DNA of 64,000 bases, taken from positions 496,001-560,000 of the forward strand of contig BCKT01000002.1 of assembly GCA_003116875.1 (NCBI GenBank). The letters run 5' to 3'. Origin of the DNA: Takashimella koratensis. Its lineage: Eukaryota; Basidiomycota; Tremellomycetes; Trichosporonales; Tetragoniomycetaceae. The notes beneath the pieces are model-generated. The model searched no databases, had not been told where the DNA came from, and was given only the letters and a program-made list of their open reading frames with translations. The number at the start of each line of letters is the position of its first letter. The stretch's first letter is position 1. The position numbers and the translations under genes are program-made. This document shows positions 32,813 through 41,830 of this stretch, one piece after another.

Positions 32813-35800
32813 CTACTCACAACCCTGGATGTATTCTTTCAACTCCTCCATCGACGTGCACAATACATCGTCGATCCCTCCCTCCACTCTGTCCCCATTT
32901 TCCTCTTCCTCACCATCGCGTCTTCCCGACCTCACCTTGTCGCCTCCCGCCGCGCCCATGGTCTTCAACTTTCTATACAAGATCGTATTCACCCCTTGCA
33001 GCTCGCTGATCGCCGCTTGCAATCCCTCGAGGCGAGCACGGGTGGTCACGCCCGCGAGGTGTGGGACTACCACGGTCGCTGCGGATCGGGAATGGGTAAT
33101 GAAGATCGACAAGAGGAGACCGAGGTAGCCACATAGGTAGTCGCTAATAGCCTGGAATCGTGTTAGCCGTGAAGCATGGGTGGCGTGCTCACCTCGCGTC
33201 CATTTTGGAACTGGTTATACAGAGATACCAAGACTTCGGGTACGCTCTTCGCCCCAGGACATCGACACGAGCGTAGACACATTGGTTTCGTACATTTCGC
33301 CACTTCTGCTTTGATCAGCCTAGGAATGTCCTTGTACTCACTAATCGACATAAGCTTGTCGGACTTGTCTTTTTGAGCAAATACCAACGACGCGAGCAAG
33401 GCTATGACAATGCACAGGACGTCGTCTGCGGTATACCGCGGCGAAGTATCCCCAAGCGCGTCCATATCGTCGTCAAGTTGGGTCTCGTCATCACTGTCCT
33501 CGGACCGAGAGCGTTTACTCGATAACAGCGTAGCGATCGTGTCGCGGTACAGAATGACCCGAACGAGGGTGGTGACGAGGCCGGAGGTGGTCATTATCGG
33601 CTCAGCCCATGACGAGGAGCCGGCGACGGTGATGAGTAGCTGTAGTGCGAGAACGAGGCAGCGAGCGGCTATGGCTTGAGTCAGCTGACTCCTGTTGCGA
33701 GCTCTTCCGTGAAGAGGAGGAGAAAAGAACTTCTTTGGGGAAGGGGAAGGGAAAAGGGAGACCCCGAAAAAAGACCCACCGATTTGATCATCCCCTGTGC
33801 CACCAAGAGATATCGCAGAGGTGACAACCACCAAGTTTGCGAAGACCGGCGCGAGCAGTATTTTATCCCTCATCGCCTCGACCTGCTCCGACGCTTTGAG
33901 CAGTCCACAGATTGCCTGGAGAGCATTCTCGATTTGCTCCAGGTCCAGCTCGGTATCGGTGGGTAAGAGATCCTATGGTCATCAGTGTCTTGTCTCGTCG
34001 GGGCAACGTACCAGGCCTTTCTCGTAAAGGTCTAGATGATCAACAACGGGTTTGATGGCCACCGCTAGGGTGCTGGCAAGTTTGACCCCTATGTTCTCAG
34101 CGACCATGGAGGGAAGAGATAAGAGGGAGGTATGACCATCCCGACACGCAGAAGCGATGATCAAAGTGGAGAGGGAGGCCGTGCTCGTCTGTATAAGTCA
34201 GCTTGAAGTCATAATAACGGGTATCAGGGACGTACCGAGGCGATATGACTTGGGTATGCCTTGGCAGCCATCGCGCGGAGTTTTGTCACCTAAGCCTGTC
34301 AGCTCTTCCTTCCCACACTCAAGCCGCCGACATCAGAATCCGCCGCTCTCAGCAGATTGGACTTTCAAACGCACCGTAGCGGTAACCTTTCCCTTGAACC
34401 CTCTATCCAGCGGCCCCGTGCGCACAGCCAGTTGGGTCCCGAGAAACCGCGCACAGTCAATTCCGTGGGCGCGCCAGATCGAGTCGAGGCTCGGCTGAGC
34501 GGTGTAGTTGCTCAACGTCGCTAGGTAGATTAGGCAAATTGCGTTTCCGAGCTAGCGCATGTCAGCTTCACCTAGCCTCCTCCCGTGCTCACCTCATCCC
34601 CCTCTCCCGCTCTCACCAAAACCTTCCAAACGCCTTCTTCGTACCCACAAACCACCATCTTCCCCACCCACTCTCCCCCGCCCTGCATCTTCCCCAAGAT
34701 ATCCATCGCCGTCGCTCTCTTCAGCGCCGGGGTAGCTGCCGGGTCCGCGAGTCCATCGATCAAGTAGGCAATTTCGTCCATGAACAAGCGGTTTTCGCCA
34801 CGCGATCTCATGTCGGAGACGGGCTCGGGAGCTCGTGCGGATAATAGGTCCTGGGTATGTTGGCGACCGACACGTTTCTGCACTCACCTCGATCAAGTTC
34901 CCCGACCCGCCTCCAGCTCCCATCCCCGCGTCAACCTCATACTTTTTTCTCAATTCCGCATAACTCTCTCTCACTTCCTCGACCTCTAATCCATCTCCAC
35001 CTCCTTTCTCTTCCCCACGCTGTAAGAAGCTCCTTCTAGCTCCGTACGTCCTCGTCGCTCTCCCTCCGCTCCCTCCGCCTGCCCCACTCGTCGCGGGAGA
35101 CCCGCCCGGTTCAATCAAGAGTCCCGCTTTACGTGGCGTCGTCGATTCGTCACGAGAGGACTGGGACGATGGTGTAACAGGCATTGATAAAGTATGTCGA
35201 AGATTCTTGGACGGAGTCGACGGTGCGGACTTACCCGGGCCACTTACAAACACCGCTTCAACACTCTCCTCCTCCTCGTCCCTCGTCGCGAGGCGTTTCA
35301 ACGGCGATCCTTCTATCGTCGACATACTCTGCGCTTTACTCAACATCTTCCTGGGTCTCCTCTGTCCCAATCCGACTCCCAATGCTTTCCCCCTTCCGTC
35401 CGTACCTCCCCCACTCCCCGCGCTTTGCTGGCTGCCTTGACTCCCGCCGCTCCCGGACACCGACTTTGGGGACACGGCAGCAAACAGCGCCGATAAATCC
35501 CTTGGCGATCCGGACCCAGGGGTGGTCGCTCGACCTCTCCTAGGCGGAGTAGATGGAGCCGCCTCGACTGAGCTGGATATAGAGCCGGATCCAGAAGTGC
35601 CTCGGTGTAGACCAGAAGAAGAGGACGCGGGCTCGACGACGATTTGAGGTGCGTCAGGGCGAGAGGAACTGGCGCTACTTAGGCTAGAGAGAGGGGAGGA
35701 GCTCCGATCTGGGCGTGAGAGTGTTTCGACAGAGCTCGACGCTATGAATGGCATCAGCTTTTCTCAATCTCATCAGTCTCTCCTATTGACGACCGAGACA

Positions 35801-36035
35801 TGGCCTAACGCTTACTCTCTTGGTACCCATTGTGCCCCTGCTTCACCCTCTTCGCTTGACTAGGCGACGACTCCGTTAATCCTGGGTCATTCACATCCTC
35901 CTCGTCCCTCGCACCCTCCGCTTGGGCTTTCCGTTTCTGTGCGTGCGCCGCCGCGCGTCGGGAGTAGGTCTTCTTCGCGGATGGGCGAGAGGCGGAGGAT
36001 CTAGGACCTGAGGGTGATGGGCTCGGGCTGGACAT
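32813..36035 (-). CDS. WAPL-type cohesin-release factor
   Basis: ATG at 36035 (MSSPSPSPSGPRSSASRPSA). The first half is disordered, Ser/Pro/Gly-rich and phospho-site rich, with basic patches (AKKTYSRRAA, QRRPRKML). Then come RTYGARRSFLQ, a motif I associate with WAPL proteins, and the helical WAPL region: ENRLFMDEIAYLIDGL, KRATAMDILGKM, YEEGVWKVLVRAGEGDE, LGNAICLIYLATL and ALQAICGLLKASE, with an insertion rich in Asp/Ser (SEDSDDETQLDDD). The last exon ends EELKEYIQGCE. About eight introns restore these segments in frame. WAPL/Rad61 with Pds5 opens the SMC3-kleisin gate to unload cohesin. The assignment rests on the motif order rather than strong identity, because fungal WAPL diverges fast. 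ACGCGT lies at 36275-36280, 240 bp upstream. Confidence 0.72.
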
Positions 36036-36689
36036 TGGTTGGGACGGAGCGAGGTAAGGTCAAGGCCGTGACACGTGTGGTTTAAGGGAGGGGGGAAGGA
36101 GGAGTAGGTGTAAGACGGGGACAGACTGGGGTAGAGTCGTTGAAGCCAGGACCCGCTGCGACGTGGATGGATGGAGGATAGGAGGATGTTGAGATGACTG
36201 GAAAGGACGACTGGAAACTGGAAACGGTTGCCTTGATTTTTCATGTCGGACACCTCCACCCGTGGCACCGTGGCACGCGTTTCAGCCAACCAACGACCCG
36301 GTCCTCGCCGCGGCCCATTACACTGCTACTCCCCCGAGACTACTATATTGAGCTTTCTGCATGTAGCTTGGATCATGTCGTTCAGCTGTCCAAACCCGAT
36401 ATGTCCCAATAGTCGCGGCCTAGATAGGTAAAGGATTCTCCACCGGAAGAATACGCCCAGCAATCGACAGCCGTGGCATATCTAAAGGTGGCAGTAAGAC
36501 CTTGGATAGTTGGTAACATTCACTTTTTGCACCTAGTATGTGAGGACTATCGTCGTATACCCAGGGAAACAAACACTTCCCTCCTCTTCCTGTGTCCCAG
36601 ATCTTGACTTCTTCGCTCATAACGGCGATAAAAATAAAAAAAAGACGCTTTAGGCTGCAGCCTACCGTCTCCTCCGTCCACTTACCCGG
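36036..36689. other. Intergenic region upstream of WAPL
   Basis: No gene is seen. It contains the presumed WAPL promoter with one ACGCGT (36275-36280) and short, uninformative open frames up to the tRNA terminator. Confidence 0.45.
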
Positions 36690-36695
36690 AAAAAA
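36690..36695 (-). terminator. RNA polymerase III terminator of tRNA-Leu
   Basis: Six T on the minus strand lie four bases past the discriminator base of the tRNA gene, the standard Pol III stop signal. Confidence 0.85.
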
Positions 36696-36699
36696 TTGT

Positions 36700-36806
36700 T
36701 GCGGTGTGTGAGGTTCGAACTCACGCGGATTGCTCCAACGGATTACTTAAGCACTGTGAACTCAAAAAGCTTAAGGCCGTCACCTTAACCACTCGGTCAA
36801 CACCGC
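36700..36806 (-). tRNA. tRNA-Leu (anticodon UAA) with intron
   Basis: The 7-bp acceptor stem GCGGTGT/ACACCGC is perfect, with discriminator A at 36700. The T arm is GTGAG-TTCGAAC-CTCAC, the D region ACCGAGTGGTTAAGGT is leucine-like, and a long class II variable arm is present (TGGAGCAATCCGC). The anticodon loop reads CTTAAG, giving anticodon TAA with G37. A 26-nt intron directly after G37 carries a second CTTAAG that can pair with the anticodon loop, as eukaryotic pre-tRNA introns do. Removing it leaves A38 and the stem ACGGC/TCCGT, whose closing pair (31-39) would be a C-U mismatch. The A and B boxes are internal, so no upstream promoter is needed. Confidence 0.9.
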
Positions 36807-37522
36807 GTTACTTCAGACAATATCTAAATTGTATATGTAGTTGCAGCAAACGCGCTGGCGGGAGATCCGGTGCCATCCCCAAGATCCGCCAGGCCTCACA
36901 GGTTAACACCCATCAAAGATTCATTCATAATTACTCCAGCTTTCCACTTGGTCCCCGTGGGCGGGAGCGTACGCGCATCGGACGGGCGAAGACCACGGGG
37001 CGAGCTAAAGTCGGTCAACTCCCGGTCCACTACCATTGATCTTGTCCCTCCCCCTACTTCGACCTCTAGCCGGATGAGACCCTCAACATCCGTGGTTTGA
37101 CGTTTGCTTCGATGATGGAACGGACCTGGAATCCTCCCGAACAGCGCGATACTATCGTATCGCGGTATGTTTCCAAGACAACCGGTATCGGAATCAGCGA
37201 AGCGGATGGCATCGAGCCCGACGTGGCCAACATGCTGCTCGAGCAGGGAGAAGGACCAAAGACGGGGAGTACGTGAGAGCGCGCGAAAGCCCCCGGTGGG
37301 CGCCTGCAGCTCGAGGCAGGCCGTCGGGCCGAAAGCTCGTGCGCGCTCAGGCCACGATGGCGCGGTAGCTTGTGTTGGCGTCGATTGGCAGCGCGGCAAT
37401 AGCTTCTCTATCTCCCATCATCGAAGCGCGCGCCGAACGACGAGCTCTACACATCTGTGCCCTTTCACCGGCTTACTACCTTCCATCTATCAGGCACTCC
37501 CAAAACCGACTCCAGCTCTGCT
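36807..37522. other. Unassigned GC-rich region next to the tRNA
   Basis: Both strands stay open for long stretches (36,896-37,399 minus). On the plus strand about 37,110-37,275 reads like protein (MMERTWNPPEQRDT, TTGIGISEADGIEPDVANML) but has no partner exon that I can establish. It may be a remnant of an older gene or the leader region of the next gene. No LTR, reverse transcriptase or integrase motif is visible. Confidence 0.3.
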
Positions 37523-39344
37523 ATGGCCTGGGACTCTACGTCGTCCGCATCCGACTCCGCCTCTATCGCCTCGGTCTCGCACGCACGCGTCTACGTCAAT
37601 CCGTCGGGACGCTACGATTGGAATCAGGAGCTTATGGCTTTCGTGAAACCTTCCCTGGACCAAGCCGGTACGTCTCCTTCCCCATTCCTAACACTTCACC
37701 ACCGCCTCCTCCCCCCCTCCCCCTCCCTACTTACTTCTCCCCGCTGCGCCAGCGGCGGAGAAGCTGTTCTGCCATCTCCACTTTCCCTTCCACGTCAGTC
37801 CTCTCCTCCCTCTTGATTTCTCCACTTTGCATCACTGTCAACAAGACTTTCCACGAGTATTTCTCCTCTTCAGCTTCTTTTCTCAATCCAATTCCTTGCG
37901 TCCCCTCTACCTCTCTTTTAACTCTGATGTTCAGATTGGGTTTGTGGGGCACGTTGCCAATCTTAATGCATCCATCCTCTCCGCGTTGGTAAGTGGAAAA
38001 TAGAGTTTGGATTAAGTGGAGAATAGAGTTTGAATCCACACCGGGTGATGAAGTCTCTCTTGTATCTCTCTTTGGGAGGTTAAATAGAGTTAATATCGCT
38101 GATGAAGAACAGGTCCGCCACAACATGTCAAGTCGACATATATATTCGGGCTCGACTCGACCTCCAAACCGCGGAAAATTCATTGGTCACGCCGCTGACC
38201 ATCTTCGGTCTCAACTCGACACCTTGGGGGGTTTCATCTCCTCACCACAGCTAATTCGCACGAATCGCACATCAAAGCTCTCGGTCTACCTGGCACGGTC
38301 GAACGCGTCAACCAGTTCGAGTCGTTCTCGCGTCAGTGGGAGGAAGGAGTTCAGTGAGGTTTGCCCATCGCCGCTCTCAAGATCCCGCGTTCCGGCGGCT
38401 ACGACGATTCTCAATGGCGGGATTGGTTCCTCTCCAGGAAGCAGGGGATCGACCTTGTGCAATCGGCGAGAAGCTCTAATTCTTACACCATAATGTTCGC
38501 GAATAGCGGGGAGAGAGAGGGGTACGCATACGTCCGCTTCGACGAGAGTAACAGAGCTCGGATCGTCGCCTTTACCGCCCGACTCGACCCATCCAACACG
38601 ATCGTCGACATGGCCAAGGAAGAGTCATTCAAGCGCAGGGGCGTGGCCGAGGCGCACCAATTGGCCAAGTGTGACAACTGCCAGCTCGTTTGTCTCATCA
38701 TTCACCAAAGTCAGCACACTTGTGACGACGACCGGCCCAACCGTTCGTGCCCCGAAAATGCCGAGTACATTTGGCTAGCATTCCAGCTGCTCGACCACTG
38801 CGATCTCGAGCTTCCGGACATCACCGACAAGTGGCTCACAGCCAACGACCTCGTTCGAGTCTCCGCTCGCAACATCCTCGAACCCATTCGCCTCCAGTTC
38901 ACGGCGCTCCTCGGTAACGACCCGATCCCTAACACCGAGCTCATTCTCGAGCGAGGATACAGACAACAGTGGGCAGTTTTCAACGCGCTCTGCGCTTTCG
39001 TTCTTTCGAGCCCCTCGGCATCAGCAGACCACTCCGGGAAGTCAGGGAGAGATTCCACGACCTGTGCAGGGCAGATGGACCGGAAGGTCCTCGAGCTCCT
39101 CGACAAGCCAAAGCCCCTCGTTGTGGGTATGTGCAGAGTCTGCGGGTTTGTCGCGGTGAGGACTGTGGGTCAGGTTCAGCATCGGTGCGAGGACGGGAAA
39201 ATGGTAACCATGCGGGCGGACGAGAAGCGAGAGGTTCACCGGATTGGCGAGTTGCCCAAGCCACACCAGCTTCGGGCACTCGGAGAGTGGTTCAATGGGA
39301 GTGGGAAGGTCTCGACGCCGATGATTGGATGGTCAGTAGTGTAG
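37523..39344 (+). CDS. Hypothetical protein with two CxxC...HxC zinc-like motifs
   Basis: Not recognised. Exons 37523-37667, 37753-37793, 37935-37988, 38113-38185 and from 38251 join in frame through clean GT-AG sites, starting MAWDSTSSASDSASIASVSH. The large last exon region carries two similar motifs: CDNCQLVCLIIHQSQHTC (about 38,670) and CRVCGFVAVRTVGQVQHRC (about 39,130). Both read C-x2-C-x12-13-H-x-C, suggesting duplicated zinc-binding units flanking a helical domain. An in-frame TGA sits at 38355-38357. It is removed if an 84-nt intron 38354-38437 (GTGAGG...CTCCAG) is spliced, which keeps frame. However, the intron itself translates plausibly (ALKIPRSGGYDDSQWRDWF), so a nonsense mutation in a decaying gene is the alternative. 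There is no signal peptide. It lies in a variable segment between the tRNA and an AT-rich block. Confidence 0.5.
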
Positions 39345-39922
39345 GGGTTGGGAGGCGTTGAGACGAGCAGCTTGACTCGGTGGATTTTTTTACATACCCC
39401 CTTTCCTCCCCCCGCGTAGGTAAAAAACCATGAGTTTCACAAATGCTAATGGCTGAGTTGCACCACTGTTTTCAAGCCTTTGTTCAGGCGCTGAGGTTCA
39501 AAACAAAAGTTAGATATCAATGACACATCTTTTTACGCTTTGCCCAGCCTTCATGCACTTGCAGGAGGTTTCAGATGAGGGAGAAGCCTCGAAGGTGATC
39601 TTCCTAATGACTTTCTAGTTGACTGAACCCAAATCCTAATTCCCCAGAAACATTAGGAAATTACCCATAGCAATTAGAAATTTCATTACAATTTGTCTGC
39701 TGGTCTCTGAGCTTCCTTTGTAACAACAGGTTGGACATGCATGCAAATTCAAGGGACTGCAAAGCAACATGTCACCATGATCCCCATAAAAAGCATGAAC
39801 TGTGGGAGCAGAGATAAAACAAAAGGGGTAGGTCAAAAAAACCCATCGAGCTTGACTGGGGTCCTTTGGGTACAACGGATCGCCTCTCTTCGATCGATTT
39901 CTACTCAACACAGTTCGTCCTC

Positions 39923-40035
39923 CGTGACCCCTATTAATCCCCTTTCTCTCTCGTTACCTCTGGTTGATTCGCTTCCTCATTCGTGACCGCTAGTTAAAAC
40001 GCTTCCTCCAACGGTACTTCTGGTTCCTACCGACC
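39923..40035 (+). repeat. Degenerate 30-bp tandem repeat, about 3.5 units
   Basis: Units begin at 39923, 39952, 39982 and 40012 (last partial). They share the pattern CGTKACC..CT.GTT followed by CGCTTCCTC. The units are 29-30 bp and diverged, so the array is not recent. Confidence 0.6.
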
Positions 40036-40461
40036 ACGTGAATGATTGATTATATGAGGAATTGCTCCACCGAGGTTCGGCACGCTCGGCAAGACCCGGC
40101 ACGGTTCGGCAGGAGATTATGGTTAACCTTTGTTGATCCCAGGCTTGGTGGACTAGCTATTAGTGGCTCTTTCTGACGTCACATCGACCGAGTTCGGTTA
40201 CGGCTTAACAGCTGGAATTCTCTGCCGACTAGTCATGTCGGTCAAGTCATTTCTATCCGAGTGCTCCAGATTGCTTTACACCCTCACGCTCTCGGTTCCC
40301 TCACGCTCTCGGTTTGGTCTCCGCTTCTCATGGCTGGTACTTCTTGCTCGCTGTAAGCTACTCCGATAGGTCTCGGCATCCACCGGCACGCATCAGGTCT
40401 TGGGGAAACACTCACCGAGCTCCAAACGGTCAATCCGAAGTTGACAGCGGCGATCGTCGAG

Positions 40462-40470
40462 ATATAAATA
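40462..40470 (+). promoter_or_regulatory. TATA box of the decarboxylase-like gene
   Basis: ATATAAATA lies about 90 bp before the ATG at 40561, followed by a CA-rich leader without ATG. It is one of the few clear TATA boxes in the window, consistent with an inducible rather than house-keeping gene. Confidence 0.6.
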
Positions 40471-40560
40471 GCGGGCGGAGATGATCCTCGTCGACTAACG
40501 CTGATCCCTACACCGACACCAACACAAGCACTTATACTACACAGACTACACCTACACACT

Positions 40561-41571
40561 ATGGGCGACACACCTCTCGACATTGCCTTCTGGAACTACG
40601 ACCGCACCCGTGCTCTCATGGACGGAAGCGTCAAGATCCCCGGCGTCGAAGCCAAGTACCACACCGCTCGAATCGTTCCCGAGATCTTCCGGTCGATGAT
40701 CAAAGACAAGGCGTACGATGTCTCCGAGATGGGCTGGACCCATTTCCTTCGTAACTTTGAAGCGTCTCTCAACGACTCACCTCCGTTTCTTGCGATCCCG
40801 GTATTCCCTAACCGCGCATTCCGGCATTCGGGAATCTACATCAACACGCACTCCAACATCTGTTCTCCGTCCGATTTGAATGGGAAACGAATCGGTGAAC
40901 TCGCGTTGTATAGTCACGACGCGGGTATCATGTCCAAGGGCGCGCTCATGGATTCGTACGGCTTTAAACCCGAGACTTGTACCTGGGTCGTAGGGAGTAT
41001 CGACTTTCCTATGAAAACTGTCGATTTCGTCCCGCACAAGTACCCTCCCGGTGTGGATATCACCCTCGCGCCGGAGGAGGTGGACCTCGGTGATCTCCTT
41101 GAGTCAGGGGAGATTGACGCCCTCTTCTCCGCCGATATCCCGGAATGCGTACTGGCCGGCTCGCCAAATGTCGCTCGTCTGTTCCCGGACTACCAAAGCG
41201 TTGAGGCGGAGTATTATCGAGATACCGGCGTGTTCCCGATCATGCATACCATCGTCGTCCGGCAAGAGTTGGCCGACTCGAAGCCCGAGGTCGTCAAGGC
41301 CGTGTACAAGGGGTTCTGCGATGCCAAGGAGAAGACAAAGGAAGGGCTGGTCCATGGGTTGACGTTTAATAATATGGCAATGATGGTCCCGTGGTTGTCA
41401 AAGTTGGTGAATGAGAACCGGAAACTAATGGGTGAGGATTGGTGGCCGTATGGATTAGGCGCGAATGAGAAGGCAATCGACGCGGTGTTGAGGTATCACT
41501 ACGAGCAAGGGATCACCAAGCGCAGGTTTACAGCGAAAGATGTCTTTGTTCCGTACCTCCTTGATACGTAG
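40561..41571 (+). CDS. 4,5-dihydroxyphthalate decarboxylase-like protein (substrate-binding-protein fold)
   Basis: A single uninterrupted exon gives 336 residues. Conserved family segments as I know them are: LDIAFWNYDRTRALMDGSV (family form: .LG.YDRT..L.DG.V), GVEAKYH, YDVSEMGWTHFLR, FLAIPVFPNRAFRHSGIYIN, DLNGKRIGEL, and the lower-lobe PEVVKAVYKGFCDAKEK. Length and motif order match bacterial Pht5-type 4,5-dihydroxyphthalate decarboxylases, which share the two-lobed periplasmic-binding-protein fold. In those enzymes the reaction yields protocatechuate from dihydroxyphthalate. The true substrate here is unknown and a non-catalytic ligand-binding role is possible. There is no signal peptide, so it is cytosolic. 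Intronless among intron-rich neighbours and flanked by AT-rich DNA, it is a candidate for horizontal acquisition or recent retention as an accessory gene. Confidence 0.8.
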   Translation: MGDTPLDIAFWNYDRTRALMDGSVKIPGVEAKYHTARIVPEIFRSMIKDKAYDVSEMGWTHFLRNFEASLNDSPPFLAIPVFPNRAFRHSGIYINTHSNICSPSDLNGKRIGELALYSHDAGIMSKGALMDSYGFKPETCTWVVGSIDFPMKTVDFVPHKYPPGVDITLAPEEVDLGDLLESGEIDALFSADIPECVLAGSPNVARLFPDYQSVEAEYYRDTGVFPIMHTIVVRQELADSKPEVVKAVYKGFCDAKEKTKEGLVHGLTFNNMAMMVPWLSKLVNENRKLMGEDWWPYGLGANEKAIDAVLRYHYEQGITKRRFTAKDVFVPYLLDT

Positions 41572-41830
41572 ATGTAGCAGTGGTCTTTGTCCTTGACGGT
41601 CACTGATTAAGCCTAAACCTTTAGCCAGGTCGAGTTGTCTGAACATTGATCAAACGTATTGTTACATCTTGAGTCTACACAGAGAGCCACAGGAGCGAAA
41701 CATGAGAACACGAGGGGTTAGGCTAAGCACAGGGGAATAATTGTGGAAGCAATCAGACAAAAGTCCTCCACTAAACGTCCAGGATTGACACAAAGGGAGA
41801 GGGTGCGGACAAAGCAGAGCGACTGGTCAA

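Larger units (their letters stand above)
39345..40560. other. AT-rich, gene-poor block and promoter of the decarboxylase-like gene
   Basis: From about 39,380 to 39,850 the DNA is clearly richer in A/T and homopolymer runs than the rest of the window, with no supported gene. It is followed by a 30-bp degenerate repeat array, a cluster of TCGGCA/CGGCAC elements (40076-40110), and a TATA-containing core promoter. Confidence 0.5.

Noticed and set aside
39923..40035. CRISPR-like array
   Set aside because: The repeats are contiguous and degenerate without spacers, in a eukaryotic genome.
36690..40560. A retrotransposon inserted near the tRNA gene
   Set aside because: No LTR pair, target-site duplication, reverse transcriptase, RNase H or integrase motif could be seen.
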